Shown here: positions 34,128 to 41,288 of the stretch, in pieces
How the letters are laid out: each line of letters opens with the position of its first letter
Position numbering within the stretch: position 1 is the first letter of the stretch
NCBI GenBank assembly: GCA_035461245.1
Contig: DATHVP010000082.1
Location: 1-64,000, forward strand
Direction: 5' to 3'
DNA: 64,000 nucleotides
Source of the DNA: SH-MAG3 sp035461245
GTDB taxonomy: Bacteria; Gemmatimonadota; Gemmatimonadetes; Longimicrobiales; RSA9
The notes under the pieces: model-generated
Databases searched by the model: none
The model's input: only the letters and a program-made list of their open reading frames with translations
What the model was told of the DNA's origin: nothing
Translations under genes and position numbers: made by a program

Positions 34128-35026
34128 GGCAGGCATCTCTGCAGCTCGCGTACGACGAGGCGCGCATCGTCGTCCCGGGCGTGGGCATACGGCTGGCGGG
34201 CCCGCCCCTGCTCACCTGCGGTGAGTTCCACCTCCAGCAGGCCGGTGCCGGTATCGGATGCGGCCAGGATGCTGCCGTCCGGTCCTGCAACCAGCGAACC
34301 GCCGGCGAACATGACGCCACCCTCCACACCCGAGCGATTGCACAGGGCAACATGGATGCCGTAGAGCTGGGCCGTGGTCCGGGCGATGCGCCGCCACACG
34401 TCCGCCGACGCAAATGCGTCTTCCTCGCCACCCTGCCAGACGCCGCGGCCCGGGGCCGCCGCCTGGACGAGCAGAAGGTCGATGCCCCGCGTGGCGAGGA
34501 CGTACGCCAGGCCCGGGTGCCAGAAGTCCTCACAGATGAGCAGGCCGCAATGCCAGCCGGACGGTGTCGTCCAGGTGTCCAGGCTGTCTCCCCGTCCGAA
34601 CCAGCGGCCTTCGTCGAACATGCCGTATGTAGGCAGGTACAGCTTTCGGTGACGGAAGACCACACGACCCTGGCGCAGCACGCACCCGGTGTTGAACGGG
34701 CCGCCCGGTGCCGCCTCGACCAGGCCGATGACGACGTCGCCTGCAGCGTCTGCGGCCACGTCAGGCACGTCCGGCTCGTCATCGGGCAGGCGGCCGGTGC
34801 GGGGTCGCAGCAGTGAGCCGGTGACCACGGGCGTAGCCAGGTGATGCACGGCGTCGCCGACGTCGTAACCGGTCAGGGAAAGTTCGGGCGTGAGCAGGAT
34901 GTCCACGTCCGCAGCCGCCGCGGCAGTGATGGCGGCGGCATTGGCGGGAACGTCACGCAGGCGTGGGGCGAGCTGTGCGATGCCGAGCCGCAGGGCAGGG
35001 CGGTCCACTCCGGTCGGCGCTTCCAT
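34124..35026 (-). CDS. nitrilase-superfamily hydrolase resembling the NadE glutaminase domain
   Basis: 300 residues. Carbon-nitrogen hydrolase fold with the Glu-Lys-Cys triad: E48 in LLTPELSLTGYD, K128 in FRHRKLYLPTY and C165 in GLLICEDFWHP. LPTYGMFDEGRWF is characteristic of the ammonia-producing glutaminase domain of glutamine-dependent NAD synthetase, here without the fused synthetase. The next gene is a synthetase-like remnant. An in-frame GTG at 35107 would extend the N-terminus, but the domain begins right after the ATG at 35026. Confidence 0.82.
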   Translation of the reverse strand: MEAPTGVDRPALRLGIAQLAPRLRDVPANAAAITAAAAADVDILLTPELSLTGYDVGDAVHHLATPVVTGSLLRPRTGRLPDDEPDVPDVAADAAGDVVIGLVEAAPGGPFNTGCVLRQGRVVFRHRKLYLPTYGMFDEGRWFGRGDSLDTWTTPSGWHCGLLICEDFWHPGLAYVLATRGIDLLLVQAAAPGRGVWQGGEEDAFASADVWRRIARTTAQLYGIHVALCNRSGVEGGVMFAGGSLVAGPDGSILAASDTGTGLLEVELTAGEQGRARQPYAHARDDDARLVVRELQRCLP

Positions 35027-35067
35027 GAGGGCATGTTGGGGTGACAGGCAGGGGGTGTCAAGCTGGT

Positions 35068-35097
35068 TTGCCGCACGCGCGCCCCGCCCGGTATGTT
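35068..35097 (+). promoter_or_regulatory. candidate promoter of murA
   Basis: TTGCCG at 35068-35073, 18-bp spacer, TATGTT at 35092-35097, in the divergent gap before murA. Predicted leader about 48 nt, ending with the ribosome-binding site AGGAGAGAG. Confidence 0.5.
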
Positions 35098-35151
35098 CTG
35101 TGCACACCCCCGGACGCGCACCCGCACCGGGCTGACGTTCAGGAGAGAGAC

Positions 35152-36444
35152 ATGCCGAAATTTGTGGTGGAAGGCGGACGGCCGCTGAGTGGCAGCATCC
35201 GTCCCGCCGGCAATAAGAATGCAGCGCTGCCCATCGTGGCGGCGACCCTATTGACAGAGGAGGAGGTCGTGCTGGAGAACGTTCCGGATATCCGGGACGT
35301 TCGCACGCTGCTCGACCTGCTCGTGGTCCTCGGCGCCGAAGTGGAATGGCTCGGCGATAACCGTGTCCGCATCCAGGCGAAGGAGGTCGGGGTCAACGAC
35401 CTGGACGCCGGGATGGCGGCGCGGATCCGCGCGTCCATCCTGCTGGCCGGGCCCATGCTCGCCCGGGTCGGCCGGATGGTGCTGCCGCCGCCCGGTGGCG
35501 ACGTGATCGGTCGCCGGCGCGTGGACACGCATTTCCTGGCGCTGTCAAAGCTCGGTGCCGTTGTCCAGGCGGATCGCGGCTACCACCTGGAGACGACGGG
35601 CCTTGTCGGCGCGGACATCTTCCTGGACGAGCCGAGCGTCACGGCCACCGAGAATGCCGTGATGGCCGCGACACTGGCAAAGGGCACGACCCGGCTGCGC
35701 AACGCCGCCGCCGAGCCCCACGTTCAGGACCTGTGCCACATGCTTAATGCGCTGGGCGCGCGCATATCGGGCATTGGCACCGGCATTCTCGAGATCGAGG
35801 GTGTGGACCGGCTGGGCGGCGGCACGTTCCGCATCAGCAGTGACCACATCGAGGTCGGCTCGTTCATCGGCCTCGCGGCCGTCACCCGCGGCGAGGTGCT
35901 GATCGAGGACGCCGCCGTCGAGCATCTCGATTCCACCCTCCTCGCCTTTGATCGCATGGGGGTCCGCTGCGAGATCCGCGGCCGGGACCTGTTCGTGCCC
36001 GCCGACCAGGAGCGCATCATCCGCATGGACCTGGGGGGGCACATCCCCAAGGTTGATGACGGACCCTGGCCCGCGTTCCCGGCGGACCTGACGTCCATCG
36101 CCCTCGTCGTCGCGACGCAGTGCCGGGGCACCATCCTGATCTACGAGAAGATGTTCGAGAGCCGGATGTTCTTTGCCGACAAGCTCATCAGCATGGGCGC
36201 GCGCATCGTGCTGTGCGATCCGCACCGGGCCGTCGTCGTCGGGCCATCACGGCTGCACGCGGCGCCCGTGGAGAGCCCGGACATCCGTGCCGGCATGGCC
36301 CTGCTCATTGCCGCCCTGGGCGCTGAGGGCACGAGCCACATCTACAACGTCGGGCAGATCGAGCGCGGCTACGAACGGATTGACGATCGGCTGCGCGGGC
36401 TCGGCGCCAGCATCGAACGCACGGATTCCCGGGACGGCCAGTAA
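35152..36444 (+). CDS. murA: UDP-N-acetylglucosamine 1-carboxyvinyltransferase with Asp at the fosfomycin site
   Basis: 430 residues. First committed step of peptidoglycan synthesis (enolpyruvyl transfer from PEP to UDP-GlcNAc). GNKNAALPIVAA, RASILLAGPMLAR and the C-terminal GHIPKVDDGPWPAFPADLTS are intact. In the active-site loop the usual Cys (Cys115 in E. coli, within GGCTIGARP) is Asp117 here (PPGGDVIGRRRVD; codon at 35500-35502). Cys-to-Asp MurA is active but not alkylated by fosfomycin, as known in mycobacteria and Chlamydia. Start has AGGAGAGAG at 35141-35149. Confidence 0.97.
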   Translation: MPKFVVEGGRPLSGSIRPAGNKNAALPIVAATLLTEEEVVLENVPDIRDVRTLLDLLVVLGAEVEWLGDNRVRIQAKEVGVNDLDAGMAARIRASILLAGPMLARVGRMVLPPPGGDVIGRRRVDTHFLALSKLGAVVQADRGYHLETTGLVGADIFLDEPSVTATENAVMAATLAKGTTRLRNAAAEPHVQDLCHMLNALGARISGIGTGILEIEGVDRLGGGTFRISSDHIEVGSFIGLAAVTRGEVLIEDAAVEHLDSTLLAFDRMGVRCEIRGRDLFVPADQERIIRMDLGGHIPKVDDGPWPAFPADLTSIALVVATQCRGTILIYEKMFESRMFFADKLISMGARIVLCDPHRAVVVGPSRLHAAPVESPDIRAGMALLIAALGAEGTSHIYNVGQIERGYERIDDRLRGLGASIERTDSRDGQ

Positions 36445-36457
36445 ACCTGGAGGCATC

Positions 36458-36895
36458 ATGAGTGACGGACAGAAGAAGAACGACCCCGGTGATATGTTCC
36501 GCGACAGCATGCGGGCGGTCACCGGCGTCATCGGCGCCTTCAAGGACGCCATCGAGCAGACGTTCACCGAGTTGAGCGATCGCGGCGACATTGCCCCCGA
36601 CCGTGCCCGCGATGCCGCCCGCGACGCAATGAAGCGCGCACAGGAGGCCATGGACGAGATGCGCGATCGCGTGGATTTCGTCTCGCGTCGGGACTTCGAC
36701 GCGCTGAAGGCCGAAGTCGCCGAGCTCCGGGCCCAGGTCGAGCGCCACACCAGCGCCGGGGGGCACCACTCCCACGACGCCGGCGGTCAGGCCCGGGCAC
36801 CCGGCACAGCCGGCCCCGGCACGACCGGCGGCACCACCGGCGGCACCACCGGCGCCGCGGGTAGCGCCGAGGGCACCGGCTCGCCGGGCGTCTGA
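36458..36895 (+). CDS. phasin/UbiK-like coiled-coil protein with Gly-Thr tail
   Basis: 145 residues. An amphipathic helical N-terminal region (SMRAVTGVIGAFKDAIEQTF), then RARDAARDAMKRAQEAMDEM and FVSRRDFDALKAEVAELRAQ, a coiled coil reminiscent of UbiK (YqiC) accessory factors or phasins. The last ~35 residues are low complexity, with TTGGTTGGTTG. Start ATG follows TGGAGG (36448-36453). Membrane- or granule-associated scaffold role is only a guess. Confidence 0.7.
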   Translation: MSDGQKKNDPGDMFRDSMRAVTGVIGAFKDAIEQTFTELSDRGDIAPDRARDAARDAMKRAQEAMDEMRDRVDFVSRRDFDALKAEVAELRAQVERHTSAGGHHSHDAGGQARAPGTAGPGTTGGTTGGTTGAAGSAEGTGSPGV

Positions 36896-36903
36896 CAGAG
36901 TCC

Positions 36904-37689
36904 ATGCGGACCACTGCCATGCCGGCGGCGCCCGCCGGCGTGAGCACCGTCGCGGAGGAACCGGCGGGCGACCCTGTCGCGGGTATCACCGTCTATGCCC
37001 ACCCGGGCTGGCGACGCCGCTTGCCCGACGTTGTCGCTGGCATCACGGCCGGCGCCGACATGACCCTCTTCGGCGGGACGCCGGCCGGTCAGGTCGTGCC
37101 CCGCTGGCTGGGCCTGGCCCGGGCGCTGGGCTTCCACGGGGTTGCCCATGCGAAGCAGGTGCATGCCGCGGACGTCGTTGCACACCGGAATCGGTGGGAC
37201 GGCCTGCTCATCGCCGGCGAGGCCGATGGCCACGCCACCGCACTGGATGGCGCGCTGCTGGCCGTGTCTGTGGCGGATTGCGTCCCCATTTCGCTGGCTG
37301 CGGCGGACGGCAGTGCCATCGCACTGCTGCATGGCGGCTGGCGCGGCGTCGCTGCCGGCATCCTGGAACGTGGCCTCACCGTGCTGCGGGACGAGTGTGA
37401 CGTGGCCCCCGATGCCGCGCTCGTCCACTTCGGACCTGCCATCTGCGGTGCCTGCTTCGAGGTCGGCGCCGAGGTGCCGACCCAGCTTGGCCTGCTCGAT
37501 GTGCCGGAAGCTCCGCGCCTGTTCGTTGACCTGCGCGCGCACCTGGCGCACCGGGCGGTAGCGGCCGGTGTGCCGGCGGCGAACATCACTATCTCGGAGC
37601 ACTGCACCCGCTGTGGCGAGTCGCCATTCTTCTCGCACCGGGCCGGCTGTGCGGAGCGGCAGGTCGCGCTGCTCGGCCGCTCAGCGTGA
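36904..37689 (+). CDS. pgeF: peptidoglycan editing factor PgeF/YfiH (multicopper-oxidase-like fold)
   Basis: 261 residues. The family's metal-site motifs are present: KQVHAADV, VADCVPISLA, LLHGGWRGVAAGILE and GPAICGACFEVG, then SEHCTRCG. PgeF keeps non-canonical amino acids (L-Ser) out of the peptidoglycan stem in E. coli; homologues also show adenosine deaminase or phosphorylase activity. Location 460 bp after murA fits a wall-related role. Confidence 0.92.
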   Translation: MRTTAMPAAPAGVSTVAEEPAGDPVAGITVYAHPGWRRRLPDVVAGITAGADMTLFGGTPAGQVVPRWLGLARALGFHGVAHAKQVHAADVVAHRNRWDGLLIAGEADGHATALDGALLAVSVADCVPISLAAADGSAIALLHGGWRGVAAGILERGLTVLRDECDVAPDAALVHFGPAICGACFEVGAEVPTQLGLLDVPEAPRLFVDLRAHLAHRAVAAGVPAANITISEHCTRCGESPFFSHRAGCAERQVALLGRSA

Positions 37690-37711
37690 ACAGCGCAGCC
37701 GGAGCCGCCGG

Positions 37712-37957
37712 GTGAACGTTCACCCCGGCCTGTGCGGCTCCTGTCGCAACATGCGGACGGTGGGGAGCCGACGGGGCTCGACGTTCTTCCTGTGCGACCT
37801 GTCCCGCGTGGACGCACGGTTCCCCAGGTACCCGCGCCTGCCTGTCCTGCAGTGCCCCGGCTATGATCCGGTGGACCCCGCGACGCTTGACACCGGAGCC
37901 ATCGAGGCCGACCCTGTACGCGATGTCGACGACAGCACCAACGGAGGCCGCGAGTGA
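37712..37957 (+). CDS. small conserved Cys-motif protein
   Basis: 81 residues from a GTG at 37712 with GGAG seven bases upstream. LCGSCRNMRTV, RGSTFFLCDLSR, FPRYPRLPVLQCPGYD make a recognisable small domain with four Cys likely to bind zinc or iron, seen as free-standing small proteins in Actinobacteria and Gemmatimonadota. Its stop overlaps the start of the OsmC-type gene (GTGA), so the two are translationally coupled. The C-terminus is acidic. Function unknown. Confidence 0.72.
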   Translation: MNVHPGLCGSCRNMRTVGSRRGSTFFLCDLSRVDARFPRYPRLPVLQCPGYDPVDPATLDTGAIEADPVRDVDDSTNGGRE

Positions 37958-38415
37958 GTGAATTCCGCTACGTCGCACGTGCCCGCGTCGCGAAGATCGA
38001 GGGCACACATCGGCGCGCAACCCTCGAAGACGGGACCACCGTCGAGTTCGGCGTGCACGGACCGGTGAAGTCCCTGTACCGTCTGGACAACGAGAAGAAC
38101 CTGCCCCTGCCGGTGGACTACATCGTTGCCGCTACCGGCGGGTGAATGCTGGGAACACTCAATGGCGCGCTGGAGGCGCGCGGGATCCGGCTCGCAGGCG
38201 ATGACATCAGCGCCACCGCCGCGGGCACCAATGAGATGCGTGACGGCATCATCACGCTCACGCGCATCGATGTGCATTACACGCTGCGCATCCCGGCCGA
38301 CGCCCGCGAGGCCGTCGACCGGGCCCTGGCCCGACACCGCGACAAGTGCCCCACGGCCCGGTCGCTGAAGGGCAGCGTCGCCGTCGAATGGGCGGCGGAC
38401 ATCCACGAGACCTGA
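37954..38415 (+). CDS. OsmC/Ohr-family peroxidase with in-frame TGA at the peroxidatic position (candidate selenoprotein)
   Basis: Two open stretches (37954-38142 and 38146-38415) lie in the same frame, separated by a single TGA at 38143-38145. Read through, they form a 153-residue OsmC-family protein. The first half ends VDYIVAATGG and the second begins MLGTLNGALEARGI, so the TGA sits exactly where OsmC proteins have the peroxidatic Cys in AATGGC-type motifs (residue 64). The second redox Cys is intact at 132 (RDKCPTARSL). If TGA is read as selenocysteine, Sec64/Cys132 would be a normal peroxidase pair reducing organic hydroperoxides. Start is GTG, overlapping the preceding gene. Alternatives: a nonsense mutation, an assembly error, or two separate chains; the ATG right after TGA has only a weak, badly spaced GGCGGG. 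A selenoprotein OsmC-like family has been described before in marine metagenomes, as I recall. Confidence 0.75.
38165..38181 (+). promoter_or_regulatory. candidate bacterial SECIS hairpin
   Basis: GCGCGC (38165-38170), loop TGGAG (38171-38175), GCGCGC (38176-38181). The stem begins 19 nt after the in-frame TGA and the apical loop 25 nt after it, with G in the second loop position. This agrees with the published bacterial SECIS pattern as I remember it (loop G in the first two bases, loop 16-37 nt from UGA). The hairpin is inside the OsmC coding sequence. Confidence 0.55.
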
Positions 38416-38426
38416 CAGGAGCCCTG

Positions 38427-39053
38427 ATGGCCATCAGCCCCAGCAGTGCCGAACGTCTGTGCACCGGACCCGAGCTCGAGCTCGTGAAGGCGAGTGCCGC
38501 ATCCAACGCCAGGAAGCTGTCGCCGGCGCGACTGCGCCAGAAGATCGAACGAGCCCGCAAGCTGCGCGACAAGTACCGGTCGCTGGCCAGGCAGCAGCGC
38601 GGCGAGGCGAGGGGCAAGCGGCAGGCCCGGTCGTCACGGCCGGCGAAGGGTAACGAGAACACCCAGCGCAAGGCGCAACTCTTCGACGAGACGCTGGAGC
38701 GCTTCCTGAAGGCCCGCGCCGCCGTCGAGAAGTCGGCCGCGGCCGCTGGCGCGAAGAAGACCGGCGCGAAGAAGACCGGCCCGAAGAAGACCGGCGCGAA
38801 GAAGACCGGCGCGAAGAAGACCGGCGCGAAGAAGACCGCCGCGAAGAAGACCGCCGCGAAGAAGACCGCCGCGAAGAAGACCGCCGCGAAGAAGACCGCC
38901 GCGAAGAAGGCTGCGCCTAAGCAGTCCGGCGCCGCTGCGCTGAAGGGAGCGCGCCGGGCCCCCGGCGGCCCGACCTCCAACCGGGCGAAGAGCGCACGGT
39001 CCCACAATCGCGCGTCGAACCAGCGCTCGCAGAAGCGCCGCGACAGCCGTTAG
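38427..39053 (+). CDS. histone-H1-like Lys/Ala-rich protein
   Basis: 208 residues from the ATG at 38427 (AGGAG at 38417-38421). The N-terminal ~75 residues are charged and helical (RLRQKIERARKLRDKYRSLA). Residues about 109-163 are eleven pentapeptides of the AKKTG/AKKTA kind, as in bacterial histone-H1-like proteins, followed by a basic tail. Probably binds DNA or RNA through the Lys repeats; possibly a nucleoid protein. Confidence 0.8.
   Translation: MAISPSSAERLCTGPELELVKASAASNARKLSPARLRQKIERARKLRDKYRSLARQQRGEARGKRQARSSRPAKGNENTQRKAQLFDETLERFLKARAAVEKSAAAAGAKKTGAKKTGPKKTGAKKTGAKKTGAKKTAAKKTAAKKTAAKKTAAKKTAAKKAAPKQSGAAALKGARRAPGGPTSNRAKSARSHNRASNQRSQKRRDSR
38751..38915 (+). repeat. 15-bp coding tandem repeat (11 units)
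   Basis: Ten near-identical 15-bp units GCGAAGAAGACCGSC plus one degenerate unit inside the histone-like gene. The first five encode AKKTG (one PKKTG), the next five AKKTA, and the last AKKAA. The block structure (G units, then A units) indicates expansion by slippage. Confidence 0.95.
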
Positions 39054-39070
39054 CCCCGGATGCAATGACG

Positions 39071-39105
39071 GATGGGGCCGGCGCGCCACGGCCTCCGGCC
39101 CCATC
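39071..39105 (+). terminator. strong hairpin after the histone-like gene
   Basis: An 11-bp perfect stem (GATGGGGCCGG at 39071-39081 with CCGGCCCCATC at 39095-39105) lies 18 bp after the stop codon. No T-run follows, so it may stabilise the 3' end rather than end transcription by itself. Confidence 0.5.
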
Positions 39106-39110
39106 CCCAC

Positions 39111-39191
39111 CCCCATACACGATCCCCATACACCATCCCCATAAACGATCCCCATACACCATCCCCATAAACCATCCCCATAAACCATCCC
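39111..39191. repeat. 13-bp minisatellite ATCCCCATAMACS
   Basis: Five clear 13-bp units (39122-39186) with alternating ATACACC/ATAAACS endings, a partial unit before them and ATCCC after. Ends five bases before the -35 element of the rimP-nusA promoter. Shares CCATACAC with the heptamer repeat at 7956-7983. Confidence 0.88.
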
Positions 39192-39196
39192 ACCCG

Positions 39197-39226
39197 TTGA
39201 CTCAAACCCGCGATTTACCTTATAAT
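39197..39226 (+). promoter_or_regulatory. near-consensus promoter of the rimP-nusA-infB operon
   Basis: TTGACT at 39197-39202, 18-bp spacer, perfect TATAAT at 39221-39226. It is the best sigma70-type promoter in the window. The leader then holds a GCCGGC/GCCGGC hairpin (39237-39253) and an intrinsic terminator before rimP. Confidence 0.85.
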
Positions 39227-39259
39227 TGTACGGTGAGCCGGCACCGGGCCGGCGGCGAG

Positions 39260-39287
39260 AAGTGGGGGCTGCACCCCCACTTTTTTT
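39260..39287 (+). terminator. leader terminator/attenuator in front of rimP-nusA
   Basis: Nine-base-pair stem AAGTGGGGG (39260-39268) with CCCCCACTT (39274-39282), loop CTGCA, and seven Ts (39281-39287). It lies about 30 nt after the predicted transcription start and 33 bp before the rimP start codon, so the whole operon must be read through it. Confidence 0.85.
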
Positions 39288-39320
39288 CTTGCATGGGGAT
39301 GGGGAAACGGTTCGAAGCGG

Positions 39321-39827
39321 GTGATGTCGGACGAGTTGGAACGGGTCATCGAGGAGCGTGTCGAGGCGCTGGGCTACGAGTTCGTGGAGCTGGAGCGGGC
39401 GGGTTCGAGGGCCCGGCCCATTCTGCGGGTCCGGGTGGACGTGGCCGGCGGTTCCAGCGGCGAGCCGGGCACCGGTGTCACGGTGGATGACTGCGCACGC
39501 GTGAGCCGTGGCCTGGAGGAGTACCTGGACGCCAGCCCTGAGGTAGCTGAGCGCTACCTGCTGGAGGTGTCCTCGCCCGGTGTCGAGCGGCCGCTCGTCC
39601 GGCCGCGCGACTTTGAGCGCTTTGCCGGCAGGGAGATTGCCGTCCGGCTGAAGCAGGCCCAGGCGGATGGCAGCAAGCGGGCCGAAGGTGAACTCCTCGG
39701 CCTGGCCGAAGTGGATGGACAGGAAGTGATCCGGCTGCGCCGCGGTGGCGACGCCGGGGTGGTAGAAATCCCGCGCGAAGGTGTCGTGCGGGCCCATCTC
39801 GTTTTCCGCTGGAAGGACCGGCGCTGA
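39321..39827 (+). CDS. rimP: ribosome maturation factor RimP
   Basis: 168 residues. Needed for 30S maturation. LGYEFVELERAGSR, VTVDDCARVSRGLEEYLD and YLLEVSSPGVERPL mark the two RimP domains. GTG at 39321 and ATG at 39324 are adjacent possible starts. It opens the rimP-nusA-ylxQ-infB operon. Confidence 0.94.
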   Translation: MMSDELERVIEERVEALGYEFVELERAGSRARPILRVRVDVAGGSSGEPGTGVTVDDCARVSRGLEEYLDASPEVAERYLLEVSSPGVERPLVRPRDFERFAGREIAVRLKQAQADGSKRAEGELLGLAEVDGQEVIRLRRGGDAGVVEIPREGVVRAHLVFRWKDRR

Positions 39828-39851
39828 GCCGGCCGGCGATGGAGACCAGGA

Positions 39852-41288
39852 ATGGCTAACGCTACACAGATCCTCGCGGCGTTCCGCGAGATGATTGCCA
39901 ACAAGAACATGTCGCGGGACGACCTCCACGATCTCATCAAGGACGGGATCATGGCGGCGCTGGCGCGCCGGTTCGGACCGAACGTCGAGGCGGAGATCAT
40001 CATCGACGAGGACGCCGGCGAGATGCACATCACCGTCCTCAAGGAAGTCGTGGAGGAGGTGGAGGACTCGTCGCGTGAGGTGTCGCTGGAGGACGCACGC
40101 TGGGATGACCCCGATTTCGAAGTCGGCGACGTCCAGGAGATCCCCGTCGACTTCATGGAGTTCGGGCGTAACGCGGTCATGGCCGCGAAGCAGCGGATCG
40201 TGCAGCGGGTCCGTGAGGGCGAGCGCAACAAGATCCGTGACGAGTACGCCTCGAAGGTGAACGACCTGCTGTCTGGCGAGGTCCAGCAGGTGGAACGCGG
40301 CAAGATCGTCATGATGCTCAACAAGTCCCGGGACGCCGAGGCGATCATCCCGTGGAAGGAGCAGAACCCGCGGGAGCGGTTCCGGCAGGGCGAGCCCATC
40401 CGGGCGGTGCTGAAGCGGGTGGAGGAGACGCCCAAGGGCCCGCGCCTGGTGCTGTCGAGGGCGGCGCCGGAGTTCGTGGCGTCGCTGTTCAAGCTGGAAG
40501 TGCCGGAGATCTACCAGGGCATCGTGGACATCAAGGGCATCTCCCGTGAGGTGGGCGGCCGGACGAAGGTCGCCGTCTCGTCGCGGGATGACAGCATCGA
40601 CCCCGTGGGCGCGTGCGTGGGCCTGAAGGGCTCGCGGGTCCAGGCCGTGGTCAGCGAACTGGGCGGTGAGCGGATCGACATCGTGCCGTGGCACCCGGAC
40701 CCGGAGATCTACGCCCGGCGCGCGCTGGCGCCGGCGAAGGTGGCCAAGGTCATCAGCGACTCGTCGCGCCGGGTGATCACGGCCATCGTGGACGAGGACC
40801 AGCTGTCCCTCGCCATCGGGCGCAACGGGCAGAACGTGCGACTGGCCAGCCAGCTCATCGGCTGGCAGATCGACCTGTATGGCAGCCGCGAGTGGCTGGA
40901 GCGGGGCGCCGATGCCGCTCTGTTCGGCGGCGGCGAGCAGGAGTACGAGATGGCAGATTTCCCGCTGCGGGAGCTGGATCTGCCCATTGGCACACTGGCG
41001 GCCCTCGAAAGCGCCGGATATACTAGCTTTCTGGATATCATCGACCTGGAGCGCGAGGACCTGCTCCGCGTCCCCGGCATTACTGCCGAGCAGGCGGACA
41101 ATGTGCTGGGCCTCATCGAGTCGCTGACCGTCGAGGACAGCAACAGCGATGAAACGGCGCCTGGCACGGAGGGTATGTCTGACGAGGAGATCGAGGAGGC
41201 CAAGGAACTGGCCGCCGACATCCTCGGCCTGCCGCTCCCGGAACCGAAGGGCAGCGCCACGTCGGCGCCGGAGGATGGCGAGGCCTGA
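39852..41288 (+). CDS. nusA: transcription termination/antitermination factor NusA
   Basis: 478 residues. N-terminal RNAP-binding domain (1-125), S1 domain (about 130-200, EVQQVERGKIVMMLNK), two KH domains (GACVGLKGSRVQAVVSELGG; LAIGRNGQNVRLASQLIGW) and one C-terminal helix-hairpin-helix acidic repeat (LEREDLLRVPGITAEQADNV). NusA stimulates pausing and hairpin termination, so it may act on its own leader terminator. Confidence 0.97.
   Translation: MANATQILAAFREMIANKNMSRDDLHDLIKDGIMAALARRFGPNVEAEIIIDEDAGEMHITVLKEVVEEVEDSSREVSLEDARWDDPDFEVGDVQEIPVDFMEFGRNAVMAAKQRIVQRVREGERNKIRDEYASKVNDLLSGEVQQVERGKIVMMLNKSRDAEAIIPWKEQNPRERFRQGEPIRAVLKRVEETPKGPRLVLSRAAPEFVASLFKLEVPEIYQGIVDIKGISREVGGRTKVAVSSRDDSIDPVGACVGLKGSRVQAVVSELGGERIDIVPWHPDPEIYARRALAPAKVAKVISDSSRRVITAIVDEDQLSLAIGRNGQNVRLASQLIGWQIDLYGSREWLERGADAALFGGGEQEYEMADFPLRELDLPIGTLAALESAGYTSFLDIIDLEREDLLRVPGITAEQADNVLGLIESLTVEDSNSDETAPGTEGMSDEEIEEAKELAADILGLPLPEPKGSATSAPEDGEA

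Noticed and set aside
38146..38415. Separate 89-residue protein starting at the ATG just after the TGA
   Set aside because: It is half of the OsmC fold in the same frame and lacks the catalytic position; no properly spaced ribosome-binding site. Read-through as selenocysteine explains the data better, although reinitiation is not excluded.
39111..39191. Possible CRISPR array
   Set aside because: Direct 13-bp tandem units without spacers; no cas genes.
39300..39320. GGTTCGAAGC resembling a tRNA T-loop
   Set aside because: No acceptor, D or anticodon arms can be folded around it; it is the end of the rimP leader.
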